In this document: positions 55,429 through 64,000 of the stretch, piece after piece | Layout: every line of letters begins with the position of its first letter | Position numbering within the stretch: position 1 is the first letter of the stretch | Assembly: GCF_013184545.1 (NCBI RefSeq) | Contig: NZ_JAAOJA010000003.1 | Location: 495,040-559,039, forward strand | DNA from: Pseudomonas tumuqii | Lineage (GTDB): Bacteria; Pseudomonadota; Gammaproteobacteria; Pseudomonadales; Pseudomonadaceae | Length of the DNA: 64,000 bases | Direction of reading: 5' to 3' | Notes under the pieces: generated by a model | Told to the model about the DNA's origin: nothing | What the model saw: only the letters and a program-made list of their open reading frames with translations | Databases searched by the model: none | Translations under genes and position numbers: made by a program

Positions 55429-58038
55429 ATGGGCAAATCGCTGGTCATCGTGGAATCCCCGGCCAAGGCCAAGACCATCAACAAGTATCTGGGCGACCAG
55501 TACGTGGTGAAGTCGAGCATCGGCCACATCCGTGACCTGCCTACCAGCGGCTCGGCAAGTGCTGCCAAAGAGCCCGTCAAGCGGGGCAAGGCGGCGGCTG
55601 GTGAAGTGCCGGCGTTGTCGCCCAAGGAAAAGGCCAAGCGCCAACTGGTGGCGCGCATGGGGGTCGATCCCGAACATGGCTGGAAGGCCAAGTACGAAAT
55701 CCTCCCAGGCAAGGAAAAGGTTGTAGAAGAACTGCGGCGGTTGGCCAAGGATGCCGACACCATCTATCTCGCAACCGACTTGGATCGCGAGGGGGAAGCC
55801 ATTGCCTGGCACCTGCGCGAATCCATCGGTGGCGACGACAGCCGCTACAAGCGCGTGGTGTTCAACGAGATCACCAAGAAGGCCATTCAAGAGGCCTTTT
55901 CCAAGCCGGGCGAGCTGGACATCAATCGGGTCAATGCCCAGCAAGCACGGCGCTTCCTTGACCGTGTAGTGGGCTACATGGTCTCGCCATTGCTGTGGGC
56001 CAAGATCGCTCGTGGTCTGTCGGCTGGCCGGGTGCAGTCGGTGGCGGTGAAGTTGGTGGTCGAGCGCGAGAAAGAGATTCGCGCCTTCGTGCCTGAAGAA
56101 TATTGGGAAGTGCACGCCGACCTCGGCACGGCCAAGGGCGCTAATGTGCGTTTCGAGGTGGCACGCGAAAGCGGTGCGGCCTTCAAGCCGCTGAACGAAG
56201 CCCAGGCGATGGCAGCCCTGGCAACGCTCGAGGCGTCCAGCTACAGCATTGCCAAGCGGGAAGACAAACCGACCAGCAGCAAGCCGTCGGCACCGTTCAT
56301 TACGTCCACCCTGCAGCAGGCGGCGAGCAATCGTCTGGGCTTCGGGGTGAAGAAGACCATGATGATGGCCCAGCGTCTATATGAAGCCGGTTACATCACC
56401 TACATGCGTACCGACTCGACCAATCTGTCGGCCGATGCCGTGAGCATGGTGCGTGATTTCATCGAAGGCGAGTTCGGCAAGAAATACCTGCCGGCCAATC
56501 CGCTGGCCTACAGCAGCAAGGAAGGGGCCCAGGAGGCGCACGAGGCGATTCGTCCGTCTGATGTCAACCTCAAGCCGACCCAGCTAACCGGCATGGAGCG
56601 TGATGCCGAACGCCTGTATGAGCTGATCTGGCGCCAGTTCGTGGCGTGCCAGATGCCGCCTGCCGAGTACCTGTCGACCACCGTGACCGTCACTGCCGCG
56701 CAGTTCGAGTTGCGCGCCAAGGGCCGGATTCTCAAGTTCGACGGTTACACCCGGGTATTGCCGCAAATGAGCAAGCCGGGCGATGACGATGTGTTGCCGG
56801 ACATGGCCCAGGGCGACGTACTCAAGCTGATCAAGCTCGATCCGAGCCAGCACTTTACCAAGCCGCCGGCACGCTATTCGGAAGCTAGCCTGGTCAAGGA
56901 GATGGAGAAGCGCGGTATCGGTCGTCCGTCGACCTATGCGGCGATCATCTCGACCATCCAGGATCGCGGCTATGTCGCACTGCACAACCGGCGTTTCTAC
57001 TCGGAAAAAATGGGCGACATCGTTACCGGGCGCCTGAGCGAAAGCTTCTCCAACCTGATGGACTACGGTTTTACCGCCGGCATGGAAGAACACCTGGACG
57101 ATGTGGCCCAGGGCGAGCGCGAGTGGAAGCATGTGCTCGATGAGTTCTACGGCGACTTCAAGAAGAAGCTCGAAGTGGCCGAGGCCAGCGACAGTGGCAT
57201 GCGAGCCAATCTGCCGACGCCGACCGATATCCCGTGCCGTGAGTGCGGTCGGCCGATGATGATTCGTACCGCCTCCACCGGGGTATTCCTCGGTTGTTCC
57301 GGCTATGCGCTGCCGCCGAAAGAACGCTGCAAGTCGACCATCAACCTGGTCCCTGGCGATGAAATCGCCGCGGACGACGAGGGCGAGTCGGAATCACTGG
57401 TGCTACTGGGCAAACATCGCTGCCAGAAGTGCGGCACCGCCATGGATGCCTACCTGCTCGACGAGACGCGCAAGCTGCATATCTGCGGCAACAACCCGGA
57501 TTGCACGGGCTACGAGATCGAACAGGGCCAATATCGGATCAAGGGTTACGAAGGCCCAAGCCTGGAGTGCGACAAGTGCGGCAGCCAGATGCAGCTGAAG
57601 ACCGGGCGTTTCGGCAAGTTTTTCGGTTGCACCAACACTGAGTGCAAAAACACCCGCAAGCTGCTGAAAAGCGGTGAGGCTGCTCCGCCGAAGATGGATC
57701 CGGTGAAAATGCCCGAGCTCAAGTGCGAGAAGGTCAATGACACCTATATCTTGCGTGACGGTGCATCGGGCTTGTTCCTGGCCGCCAGTCAGTTTCCGAA
57801 GAACCGCGAAACCCGTGCGCCGCTGGTGCTGGAGCTGATTCCGCACAAGGATGAGATCGATCCGAAGTATCACTTCCTCTGTGATGCGCCGAAGAAAGAC
57901 CCGGAAGGTCGTGCGGCGGTTATTCGCTTCAGCCGCAAGACCAAAGAGCAGTACGTGCAGACGGAGGTCGAAGGCAAGCCGACCGGCTGGCGCGCCTTCT
58001 ATGACGGCGGCAAGTGGAAGGTCGAAGACAAGCGTTGA
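55429..58038 (+). CDS. topA: DNA topoisomerase I (TopA)
   Basis: The protein has 869 residues, the usual Pseudomonas length, from ATG 55429 with CAGGA upstream. The TOPRIM domain starts with [19 protein letters not shown] and has the acidic [13 protein letters not shown] motif. The nucleophilic Tyr is in [12 protein letters not shown]. Three C-terminal zinc-ribbon modules are visible: [32 protein letters not shown] and [16 protein letters not shown]. TopA relaxes negative supercoils. The gene is monocistronic or cotranscribed with the small gene that follows. Confidence 0.97.
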   Translation: MGKSLVIVESPAKAKTINKYLGDQYVVKSSIGHIRDLPTSGSASAAKEPVKRGKAAAGEVPALSPKEKAKRQLVARMGVDPEHGWKAKYEILPGKEKVVEELRRLAKDADTIYLATDLDREGEAIAWHLRESIGGDDSRYKRVVFNEITKKAIQEAFSKPGELDINRVNAQQARRFLDRVVGYMVSPLLWAKIARGLSAGRVQSVAVKLVVEREKEIRAFVPEEYWEVHADLGTAKGANVRFEVARESGAAFKPLNEAQAMAALATLEASSYSIAKREDKPTSSKPSAPFITSTLQQAASNRLGFGVKKTMMMAQRLYEAGYITYMRTDSTNLSADAVSMVRDFIEGEFGKKYLPANPLAYSSKEGAQEAHEAIRPSDVNLKPTQLTGMERDAERLYELIWRQFVACQMPPAEYLSTTVTVTAAQFELRAKGRILKFDGYTRVLPQMSKPGDDDVLPDMAQGDVLKLIKLDPSQHFTKPPARYSEASLVKEMEKRGIGRPSTYAAIISTIQDRGYVALHNRRFYSEKMGDIVTGRLSESFSNLMDYGFTAGMEEHLDDVAQGEREWKHVLDEFYGDFKKKLEVAEASDSGMRANLPTPTDIPCRECGRPMMIRTASTGVFLGCSGYALPPKERCKSTINLVPGDEIAADDEGESESLVLLGKHRCQKCGTAMDAYLLDETRKLHICGNNPDCTGYEIEQGQYRIKGYEGPSLECDKCGSQMQLKTGRFGKFFGCTNTECKNTRKLLKSGEAAPPKMDPVKMPELKCEKVNDTYILRDGASGLFLAASQFPKNRETRAPLVLELIPHKDEIDPKYHFLCDAPKKDPEGRAAVIRFSRKTKEQYVQTEVEGKPTGWRAFYDGGKWKVEDKR

Positions 58039-58113
58039 TCGGACAAGGTGCGCGTCTGCAGGTAGCAGGCGCGCGTATAGTGGCCTGATCGGTCTGTAGT
58101 GGAGGGCGCCTTT

Positions 58114-58632
58114 ATGGCCCATGAGCTGTATACCCGTACCAACCAGAAGCTCTTCTATGCCGGTCTGTCGCTGGAGTCCTGGCGCGCCGCGCAGGAGGGG
58201 AGAGCAGTCAACTCGTTGGCCCTGATACAGGCCGAGCGTGAGGCGGCGTTATTCCATCTCTATGGAGCGCTGCTGGGGTTGTGTCACGAGATTGCCGGTT
58301 ACTACCGTCTACCTGAAAGCAATGCAGCACGAGCCGAGCAGTTGCTGGACAAGGCATTGCTGGATGCTGCTCCGAGTCCCGAGTTGGCCGAGCTAATCGA
58401 GTTGGCGCAGCAGTCGGAAACCTGGCTGGCTCAGCTGCTGAAGGCGTACGCTGAGCTGTTTCAGCCACCACAGGCGGCGAAAAAGGCCAAGGTCGACCCA
58501 AGCACGCCCTTGATCGTGGCGGTCAGCCTGGATCAGGAGGACCCGCCACTGGCGCGTGAAACGCTGGAGGCTTGGCGACAGGAGTTGAAGGGGTTGGCCA
58601 AGCGCTTTCGCGAGTCGTTGAGTGAGTGGTGA
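58114..58632 (+). CDS. DUF6586-type conserved protein
   Basis: The protein has 172 residues from the ATG at 58114, with GGAGGG 7 bases upstream; an earlier GTG is not needed. It is all-helical and acidic, with TRTNQKLFYAGLSLESWR at the start and AALFHLYGALLGLCHEIAGY as a hydrophobic helix. A low-complexity basic linker (PPQAAKKAKVDPST) precedes the last helices. It is conserved beside topA in Pseudomonas. The role is unknown. Confidence 0.78.
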   Translation: MAHELYTRTNQKLFYAGLSLESWRAAQEGRAVNSLALIQAEREAALFHLYGALLGLCHEIAGYYRLPESNAARAEQLLDKALLDAAPSPELAELIELAQQSETWLAQLLKAYAELFQPPQAAKKAKVDPSTPLIVAVSLDQEDPPLARETLEAWRQELKGLAKRFRESLSEW

Positions 58633-58709
58633 GTCGAGTTTGGATAAGCGGGCTAGGGTGAGCCTTGGTCGACTGTTACAATGCCGGCCTTTCGTGGAGA
58701 GCCAGCCCT

Positions 58710-58943
58710 ATGCCTACATCCTACCTTGAGATCGTCGAGTTGCCCGATGGGCGCATTGCACTGCGTCGTGCAGAAGACGAAGAAACCTTGGTGGTGCTGG
58801 ATTTTTCCGCTGATGCCAAGGAATTCCTGCAGGGTCAGCACATCGAGGTAGCCAAGGCTATGCTCAGTGTCGGCGTGCAAATGGCCGGGAAATTGGCAGA
58901 AGGTGATTTTGACCGCGCACAAGGCCCGCGCGTGCTGCATTGA
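58710..58943 (+). CDS. Small conserved hypothetical protein
   Basis: The protein has 77 residues from ATG 58710, with TGGAGAG upstream. The sequence has SYLEIVELPDGRIALRRAED as a beta hairpin and an alpha-helical VAKAMLSVGVQMAGKLAEG. It is soluble, without known motifs. It lies between the DUF6586 gene and the convergent sulA gene, a position kept in other Pseudomonas. Confidence 0.75.
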   Translation: MPTSYLEIVELPDGRIALRRAEDEETLVVLDFSADAKEFLQGQHIEVAKAMLSVGVQMAGKLAEGDFDRAQGPRVLH

Positions 58944-59068
58944 TTGCGGATGGGTTGTCTTGACGTTGATATGACGATCAGCAGCTGGATTCAGGCGTTG
59001 TGGCTGGTTCATGTACCTGGATGATGGCGTCGTCTCATGCACAGTCCTTGTGCCATTGCTTGCGAATT

Positions 59069-59545
59069 TTACCCCAGACTGATGTTGAGGCTTTGCGCCT
59101 TGCCCTGTCGTGCGGCCTGCTCCAGTTGCTCCCGGGCATGCTGCTCAAGAGGGTGAAGCCAGCTGACAACCGTATGACTGCGACCCAGCTTCAGTGCTTC
59201 CTGAGCCAGCTGCAAGGCGCTTTGTTTGCCTCGCGGATGGAGCAGCAGAATGCGCTCGCGGTTGAGACCGGCTTCGCGTAGCCAGGTTTGCGTCAGGCTG
59301 CTGGGTGGGGCGATCAGGCTCAGCCAGCGCGCATCGTTGTTCTGACTCAACTCGCGGAGAATTGGTGCAAGCAGGTTCAGGCAGTGGCCCGCCGCGCCAC
59401 GTAGCGACATTTCGCTGAAGGCTTCGGGGTGGTTCTCCTGCCAGGGTGACTCCACCTCCTGCTTCAGCAGCGGCGTCACTGCCGCGGCCATTAGCCCCTC
59501 GAACAGGGGCAACTGTGTACGGCTTAGTGACTGCGGGAACTGCAT
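59069..59545 (-). CDS. sulA: SOS cell-division inhibitor SulA
   Basis: The protein has 158 residues from the ATG at 59545, with GAGGAGG 4 bases upstream. The SulA fold is visible: SQNNDARWLSLIAPP, REAGLNRERILLLHPRGKQS and GRSHTVVSWLHPLEQHAREQ. SulA binds FtsZ and stops Z-ring growth after DNA damage. It lies downstream of lexA on the same strand (253 bases apart) without a LexA box of its own that I can find. It is probably read from the lexA promoter. Confidence 0.92.
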   Translation of the reverse strand: MQFPQSLSRTQLPLFEGLMAAAVTPLLKQEVESPWQENHPEAFSEMSLRGAAGHCLNLLAPILRELSQNNDARWLSLIAPPSSLTQTWLREAGLNRERILLLHPRGKQSALQLAQEALKLGRSHTVVSWLHPLEQHAREQLEQAARQGKAQSLNISLG

Positions 59546-59798
59546 AGAACCTCCTCTGGCCAGCGCTGGAAAACTACCTACGTTTTGCCCTGTTGGTGTC
59601 AAAGCTCGGGGCGTTGAAAGCGGCCTCACTTGAGCGCAGCCCGAATGGGCGAGCGGAGCGAGGCGAGGGTGCGATTAGCGAGGTACACGTCTCCTTTTGC
59701 CTGCTGCGGTCGTTCGACCTGCCTTCGGCTACTGCTTGACGCCACTTGCGTTGCGGCCATGTCGATCAGTCGAGCGCGGCCCGGGTTTCAGAGACCTG

Positions 59799-60407
59799 CT
59801 AGCGACGGATAACGCCGACACTCAAACCTTCGATAATCAACTCCTGTTCTTCCAGGTTCACCTCTATGGGGGCGAACTCGGGGTTTTCGGCAATCAACCA
59901 GACCTTGTTGCCTTCACGCTTGAAGCGCTTGACCGTCACTTCGTCATCGATGCGAGCCACTACCACTTGCCCGTTGTGTGCTTCACGGGTGGTGTGCACG
60001 GCCAGCAGGTCGCCGTCGAGTATGCCGATGTCCTTCATGCTCATGCCGCGCACGCGCAGCAGGTAGTCGGCCTTGGGGTGGAAGAACTCGGGGTTGATCC
60101 GACATGAGTCTTCAATATTCTGTTGCGCTAGAATGGGCGCGCCAGCGGCGACGCGACCGATCACGGGTAAACCCTCTTCCGTGTTGTTCGGTTCGTAGCC
60201 AGGGATGCGGATGCCGCGTGAGGCGCCCGGGGTCATTTCGATGGCCCCTTTGCGGGCCAGGGCCTTGAGGTGTTCCTCGGCGGCATTGGGTGATTTGAAA
60301 CCAAGTGCCTGAGCGATTTCCGCACGGGTTGGCGGGTAGCCGTTATCGTCAAGGCAGTGCTTGATGAAGGCGAGAATTTCAGCTTGGCGTGGCGTCAGTT
60401 TCAGCAT
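59799..60407 (-). CDS. lexA: SOS repressor LexA
   Basis: The protein has 202 residues. The winged-helix DNA-binding domain is at 1-65 ([20 protein letters not shown]). The self-cleavage site is Ala88-Gly89 (GRVAAGAP). The catalytic dyad is Ser123 (RGMSMKDIG) and Lys160 (DEVTVKR). RecA-ssDNA triggers its autocleavage, which opens the SOS genes. Its own promoter region carries a LexA box at 60435-60450, so it represses itself. sulA follows on the same strand and psrA diverges. Confidence 0.97.
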   Translation of the reverse strand: MLKLTPRQAEILAFIKHCLDDNGYPPTRAEIAQALGFKSPNAAEEHLKALARKGAIEMTPGASRGIRIPGYEPNNTEEGLPVIGRVAAGAPILAQQNIEDSCRINPEFFHPKADYLLRVRGMSMKDIGILDGDLLAVHTTREAHNGQVVVARIDDEVTVKRFKREGNKVWLIAENPEFAPIEVNLEEQELIIEGLSVGVIRR

Positions 60408-60434
60408 GTCGGGCTCTGTTTTTTTATCCAGTTA

Positions 60435-60450
60435 CTGTGATTATATACAG
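60435..60450. promoter_or_regulatory. LexA box (SOS operator)
   Basis: CTGTGATTATATACAG fits the CTGT-N8-ACAG consensus, 28 bases before the lexA ATG. It should control lexA-sulA. psrA starts over 220 bases away on the other side, so its control by LexA is doubtful. Confidence 0.93.
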
Positions 60451-60618
60451 TGATTCGGGGTTGGCAATCCTCCTTTGTCTTCTTGGCTAAAATTCGCTGC
60501 TTGCTGTTTCCTCTCATTGCAGGTTACTTACTCGGTGCACTGACCAGTGCACCTGCGAGTGCCAGGCGTTGTTTGCTGCCGATACATGACTGTCCGGCCA
60601 TAAAATGGTTTGCGCGAC

Positions 60619-60663
60619 TTGACAAGGCGGTAGGTCGAAACGTATGTTTCAAACAAGTGTTTG
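60619..60663 (+). promoter_or_regulatory. psrA promoter with double PsrA operator
   Basis: TTGACA (60619-60624) and TATGTT (60643-60648) are separated by 18 bases. GAAACGTATGTTTC (60637-60650) covers the -10, and CAAACAAGTGTTTG (60650-60663) follows, sharing one base. Both fit the known PsrA pattern G/CAAAC-N2-4-GTTTG/C. The layout predicts tight autorepression. Confidence 0.88.
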
Positions 60664-60677
60664 TCAGGTGGATAGTC

Positions 60678-61385
60678 ATGGCACAGTCGGAAACCGTTGA
60701 ACGCATTCTCGATGCGGCGGAGCAATTGTTCGCAGAGAAAGGTTTCGCGGAAACTTCATTGCGGCTGATCACCAGTAAAGCTGGGGTCAACCTGGCAGCG
60801 GTGAACTATCATTTTGGCTCGAAAAAAGCGCTGATCCAGGCGGTCTTCTCGCGTTTTCTCGGTCCTTTCTGCAGCAGCCTAGAGCGCGAGCTGGATCGTC
60901 GTCAGGCCAAGCAGGAGATGAAAGTCAGCCTTGAAGAGTTGCTCGAATTGCTGGTGGATCAGGCGCTGGCCGTGAAGCCGCGTAGTGGCAATGATTTGTC
61001 GATATTCATGCGTCTGCTGGGTTTGGCTTTCAGTCAGAGTCAGGGCCACCTGCGCAAGTATCTGGAAGAGGTGTACGGCAAGGTGTTCCGCCGTTACATG
61101 CTCCTGGTGCATGAGGCCGCACCGCGTATCCCGCCGCTGGAGTTGTTCTGGCGCGTGCATTTCATGCTCGGCGCTGCGGCCTTCAGCATGTCCGGAATCA
61201 AGGCGTTGCGCGCCATGGCCGAGACCGACTTCGGGGTGAATACGTCGATCGAGCAGGTCATGCGCATGATGGTGCCGTTCCTGGCGGCTGGCATGCGTTC
61301 GGAAAGCGGTGTGACCGATGAGGCTCTGGCCGCTGCTCAGCTCAAGCCGCGCGTCAAGAGCGCCGGCATACCTGTCAAGGTTTGA
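60678..61385 (+). CDS. psrA: TetR-family fatty-acid regulator PsrA
   Basis: The protein has 235 residues from the ATG at 60678. The TetR helix-turn-helix is at about 10-55 (ERILDAAEQLFAEKGFAETS, then VNLAAVNYHFGSKKALIQAV). The C-terminal ligand domain is helical. PsrA senses long-chain fatty acids, controls fadBA and rpoS, and represses itself. The identity rests on the place next to lexA and on the matching operators at 60637-60663. Its target fadBA lies about 6 kb upstream. A hairpin follows its stop. Confidence 0.95.
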   Translation: MAQSETVERILDAAEQLFAEKGFAETSLRLITSKAGVNLAAVNYHFGSKKALIQAVFSRFLGPFCSSLERELDRRQAKQEMKVSLEELLELLVDQALAVKPRSGNDLSIFMRLLGLAFSQSQGHLRKYLEEVYGKVFRRYMLLVHEAAPRIPPLELFWRVHFMLGAAAFSMSGIKALRAMAETDFGVNTSIEQVMRMMVPFLAAGMRSESGVTDEALAAAQLKPRVKSAGIPVKV

Positions 61386-61400
61386 TGCCACAGCCAGGGG

Positions 61401-61441
61401 CTGTTGCCTTTTCGGCGCGGCCGCGAACGAAACGGCAACAG
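61401..61441. repeat. Inverted repeat after psrA
   Basis: CTGTTGCCTTTTCG (61401-61414) pairs with CGAAACGGCAACAG (61428-61441) with one mismatch. It has no T-tract. It is a possible transcription-end or mRNA-stabilising hairpin between psrA and the next gene. Confidence 0.7.
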
Positions 61442-61485
61442 ACCCTAGTGGGCTTGGCGAGTCCGATCCGCTAAGCTAGTCGCCC

Positions 61486-62007
61486 ATGCGCGCTCTCGAC
61501 TTTCTGCATATCTCCCTCGCTGATCAGTGCCTGTACGGCTTTGCCGACGGGCAGCTGTTGCTGCGCCTGCCTGTGTCCACCGCCCTCAATGGCCCGGGCG
61601 AGCTGAATGGCTCCGGCTGCACCCCGCGTGGCTTGCATCGAGTGCGGGCGAAGATCGGCGAAGGCTTGCCCTTGGGGGCGGTATTGCGGGGGCGGCGCTG
61701 GACCGGCGAAGTCTGGTCGCCGGCCCTGGCTGCGCAGTTCCCCGGTCGCGACTGGATCCTCACGCGGATTATCTGGCTCAGTGGTTGTGAGGTGGGGCGC
61801 AATCGACTGGGAAAGGTCGATACCTTCCGCCGCTATATCTATCTGCACGGCACGCCGGACACCGAGCCCATGGGCGTGCCGCGCTCCCATGGTTGCGTGC
61901 GGCTGCGCAATGCCGATCTGCTGGCACTGTTCCCGCGCGTCCCTGTTCAATGTGCCGTGCAGATCGACGAGGCGGCATGCCCGGTCTGGGCGGCGGCGTT
62001 ACTTTAG
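61486..62007 (+). CDS. YkuD-family L,D-transpeptidase without signal peptide
   Basis: The protein has 173 residues. The YkuD catalytic motif HGTPDTEPMGVPRSHGCVRL (121-140) holds His121, His135 and the nucleophile Cys137. L,D-transpeptidases make 3-3 cross-links or exchange D-amino acids at muropeptides in the periplasm. This one begins MRALDFLHISLADQCLYGF, which is not a signal peptide, and shows no TM helix. It lies 13 bases before nagZ, a cytosolic recycling enzyme. A cytosolic or moonlighting role is therefore possible. A missed upstream start is the alternative. Confidence 0.87.
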   Translation: MRALDFLHISLADQCLYGFADGQLLLRLPVSTALNGPGELNGSGCTPRGLHRVRAKIGEGLPLGAVLRGRRWTGEVWSPALAAQFPGRDWILTRIIWLSGCEVGRNRLGKVDTFRRYIYLHGTPDTEPMGVPRSHGCVRLRNADLLALFPRVPVQCAVQIDEAACPVWAAALL

Positions 62008-62020
62008 TTAAGGATTATTT

Positions 62021-63779
<1,759 letters not shown>

Positions 63780-63798
63780 GCACAGTGGCTGTGAATTA

Positions 63799-63827
63799 AA
63801 AGGGTCGCTGTAGCGACCCTTTTTTTG
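63799..63827 (+). terminator. Terminator after the phosphorylase gene
   Basis: AGGGTCGC (63801-63808) and GCGACCCT (63813-63820) form a stem around TGTA, preceded by AAAA and followed by six to seven T. The next bases are the start of the group II intron. Confidence 0.94.
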
Positions 63828-64000
63828 GTGCGCCAGGCATGGCGCGTTGCGCGTAAGCGCAACCAGTTTGGCTGTGGTGGCCGCTGGTGACTTGGAGGTG
63901 AAAGTCCTCTACATACCCGGCAAGGGGAAGTGTTAGCCAGAGGCAAGGGTGTCGCGGGTGACTGCGAATCTGAAGGAAGCCCGAGGCAAAATGCTGGCCT
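63828..64000 (+). mobile_element. 5' end of a group II intron (probable class C), cut by the window edge
   Basis: The sequence starts GTGCGCC. It begins with GCGCCA/TGGCGC (63830-63845), then GTTGCGC-GTAA-GCGCAAC (63846-63863), a 7-base stem closed by a GNRA tetraloop. CTTGGAGGTGAAAGTCCTCT and CGAATCTGAAGGAAGCCCGA further on are typical of domain I of bacterial group II introns. It begins right after the terminator's T-tract, where class C introns insert. The reverse transcriptase/maturase gene would lie beyond the window. Confidence 0.8.

Noticed and set aside
59546..59798. Separate LexA box for sulA
   Set aside because: No CTG-N10-CAG sequence was found in the gap; sulA is more likely read with lexA.

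Overview
The window is chromosomal DNA from a gamma-proteobacterium of the genus Pseudomonas. The evidence is the gene content and order lexA-psrA-nagZ-S-methyl-5'-thioinosine phosphorylase, topA, fadBA, uup/slt, moaB/moeA/mobA and dacB/yggL, the GC-rich codon use, and the Lap surface-adhesion genes. No prophage, CRISPR array or plasmid gene is visible. The one clear mobile element is the 5' end of a group II intron at the right edge. About 54 protein genes and one tRNA gene are supported.

Layout. 1-3.9 kb: the C-terminus of a giant RTX adhesin (LapA type) faces its control genes lapG (periplasmic protease) and lapD (c-di-GMP receptor). 4-7.3 kb: two small conserved genes diverge from recQ. 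7.5-9.3 kb: a MarR/SlyA-type regulator is fused by one base of overlap to a 14-TM drug exporter, with a SlyA-like palindrome in front. 9.6-16.1 kb: a FimV-family protein, a SelW-like protein, a CynX/NimT transporter, a hypothetical, dacB and yggL. 16.2-21.7 kb (minus): a large dCache/HAMP/GAF/HD-GYP protein, a FUSC membrane protein and dgt. 21.9-25.9 kb: a yqjD-yqjE-yqjK-like operon, an Amt transporter and an OprD-family porin. 26.2-29.2 kb: a DUF5610 protein, a small glutaredoxin-like protein and a CheV. 29.4-32.4 kb: tRNA-Pro(CGG), a YgdI/YgdR lipoprotein, and molybdenum-cofactor genes mobA, moaB and moeA.

32.4-43 kb is the most interesting part. An AraC-type regulator diverges from a three-gene set: an alkyl-DHAP-synthase-like FAD enzyme, a GlpD-like dehydrogenase and an FGGY kinase. 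Next comes a compact signalling set: a stand-alone receiver, a CheC-type phosphatase and a soluble PAS histidine kinase. It is followed by a YegS-type lipid kinase and a second CheV. 43-50.5 kb holds a DUF1499 lipoprotein and a MOSC protein whose start codons overlap head to head, then slt, uup and small conserved genes. 51.4-63.8 kb holds fadBA, topA, the SOS pair lexA-sulA, psrA (with an operator over its own -10), a signal-less L,D-transpeptidase, nagZ and the thioinosine phosphorylase.

Functional themes: c-di-GMP/adhesion (lapD, lapG, HD-GYP), chemotaxis-like signalling (two CheV, CheY/CheC/kinase), peptidoglycan turnover (dacB, slt, nagZ, Ldt), fatty-acid oxidation with its regulator PsrA, and genome maintenance (recQ, topA, lexA, sulA). 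A dispersed palindromic repeat, with ends GGTTGTGAAAA / TTTTCACAACC, recurs at least five times, mostly within a few bases of a stop codon. The intron starts directly after a rho-independent terminator, as class C group II introns do.
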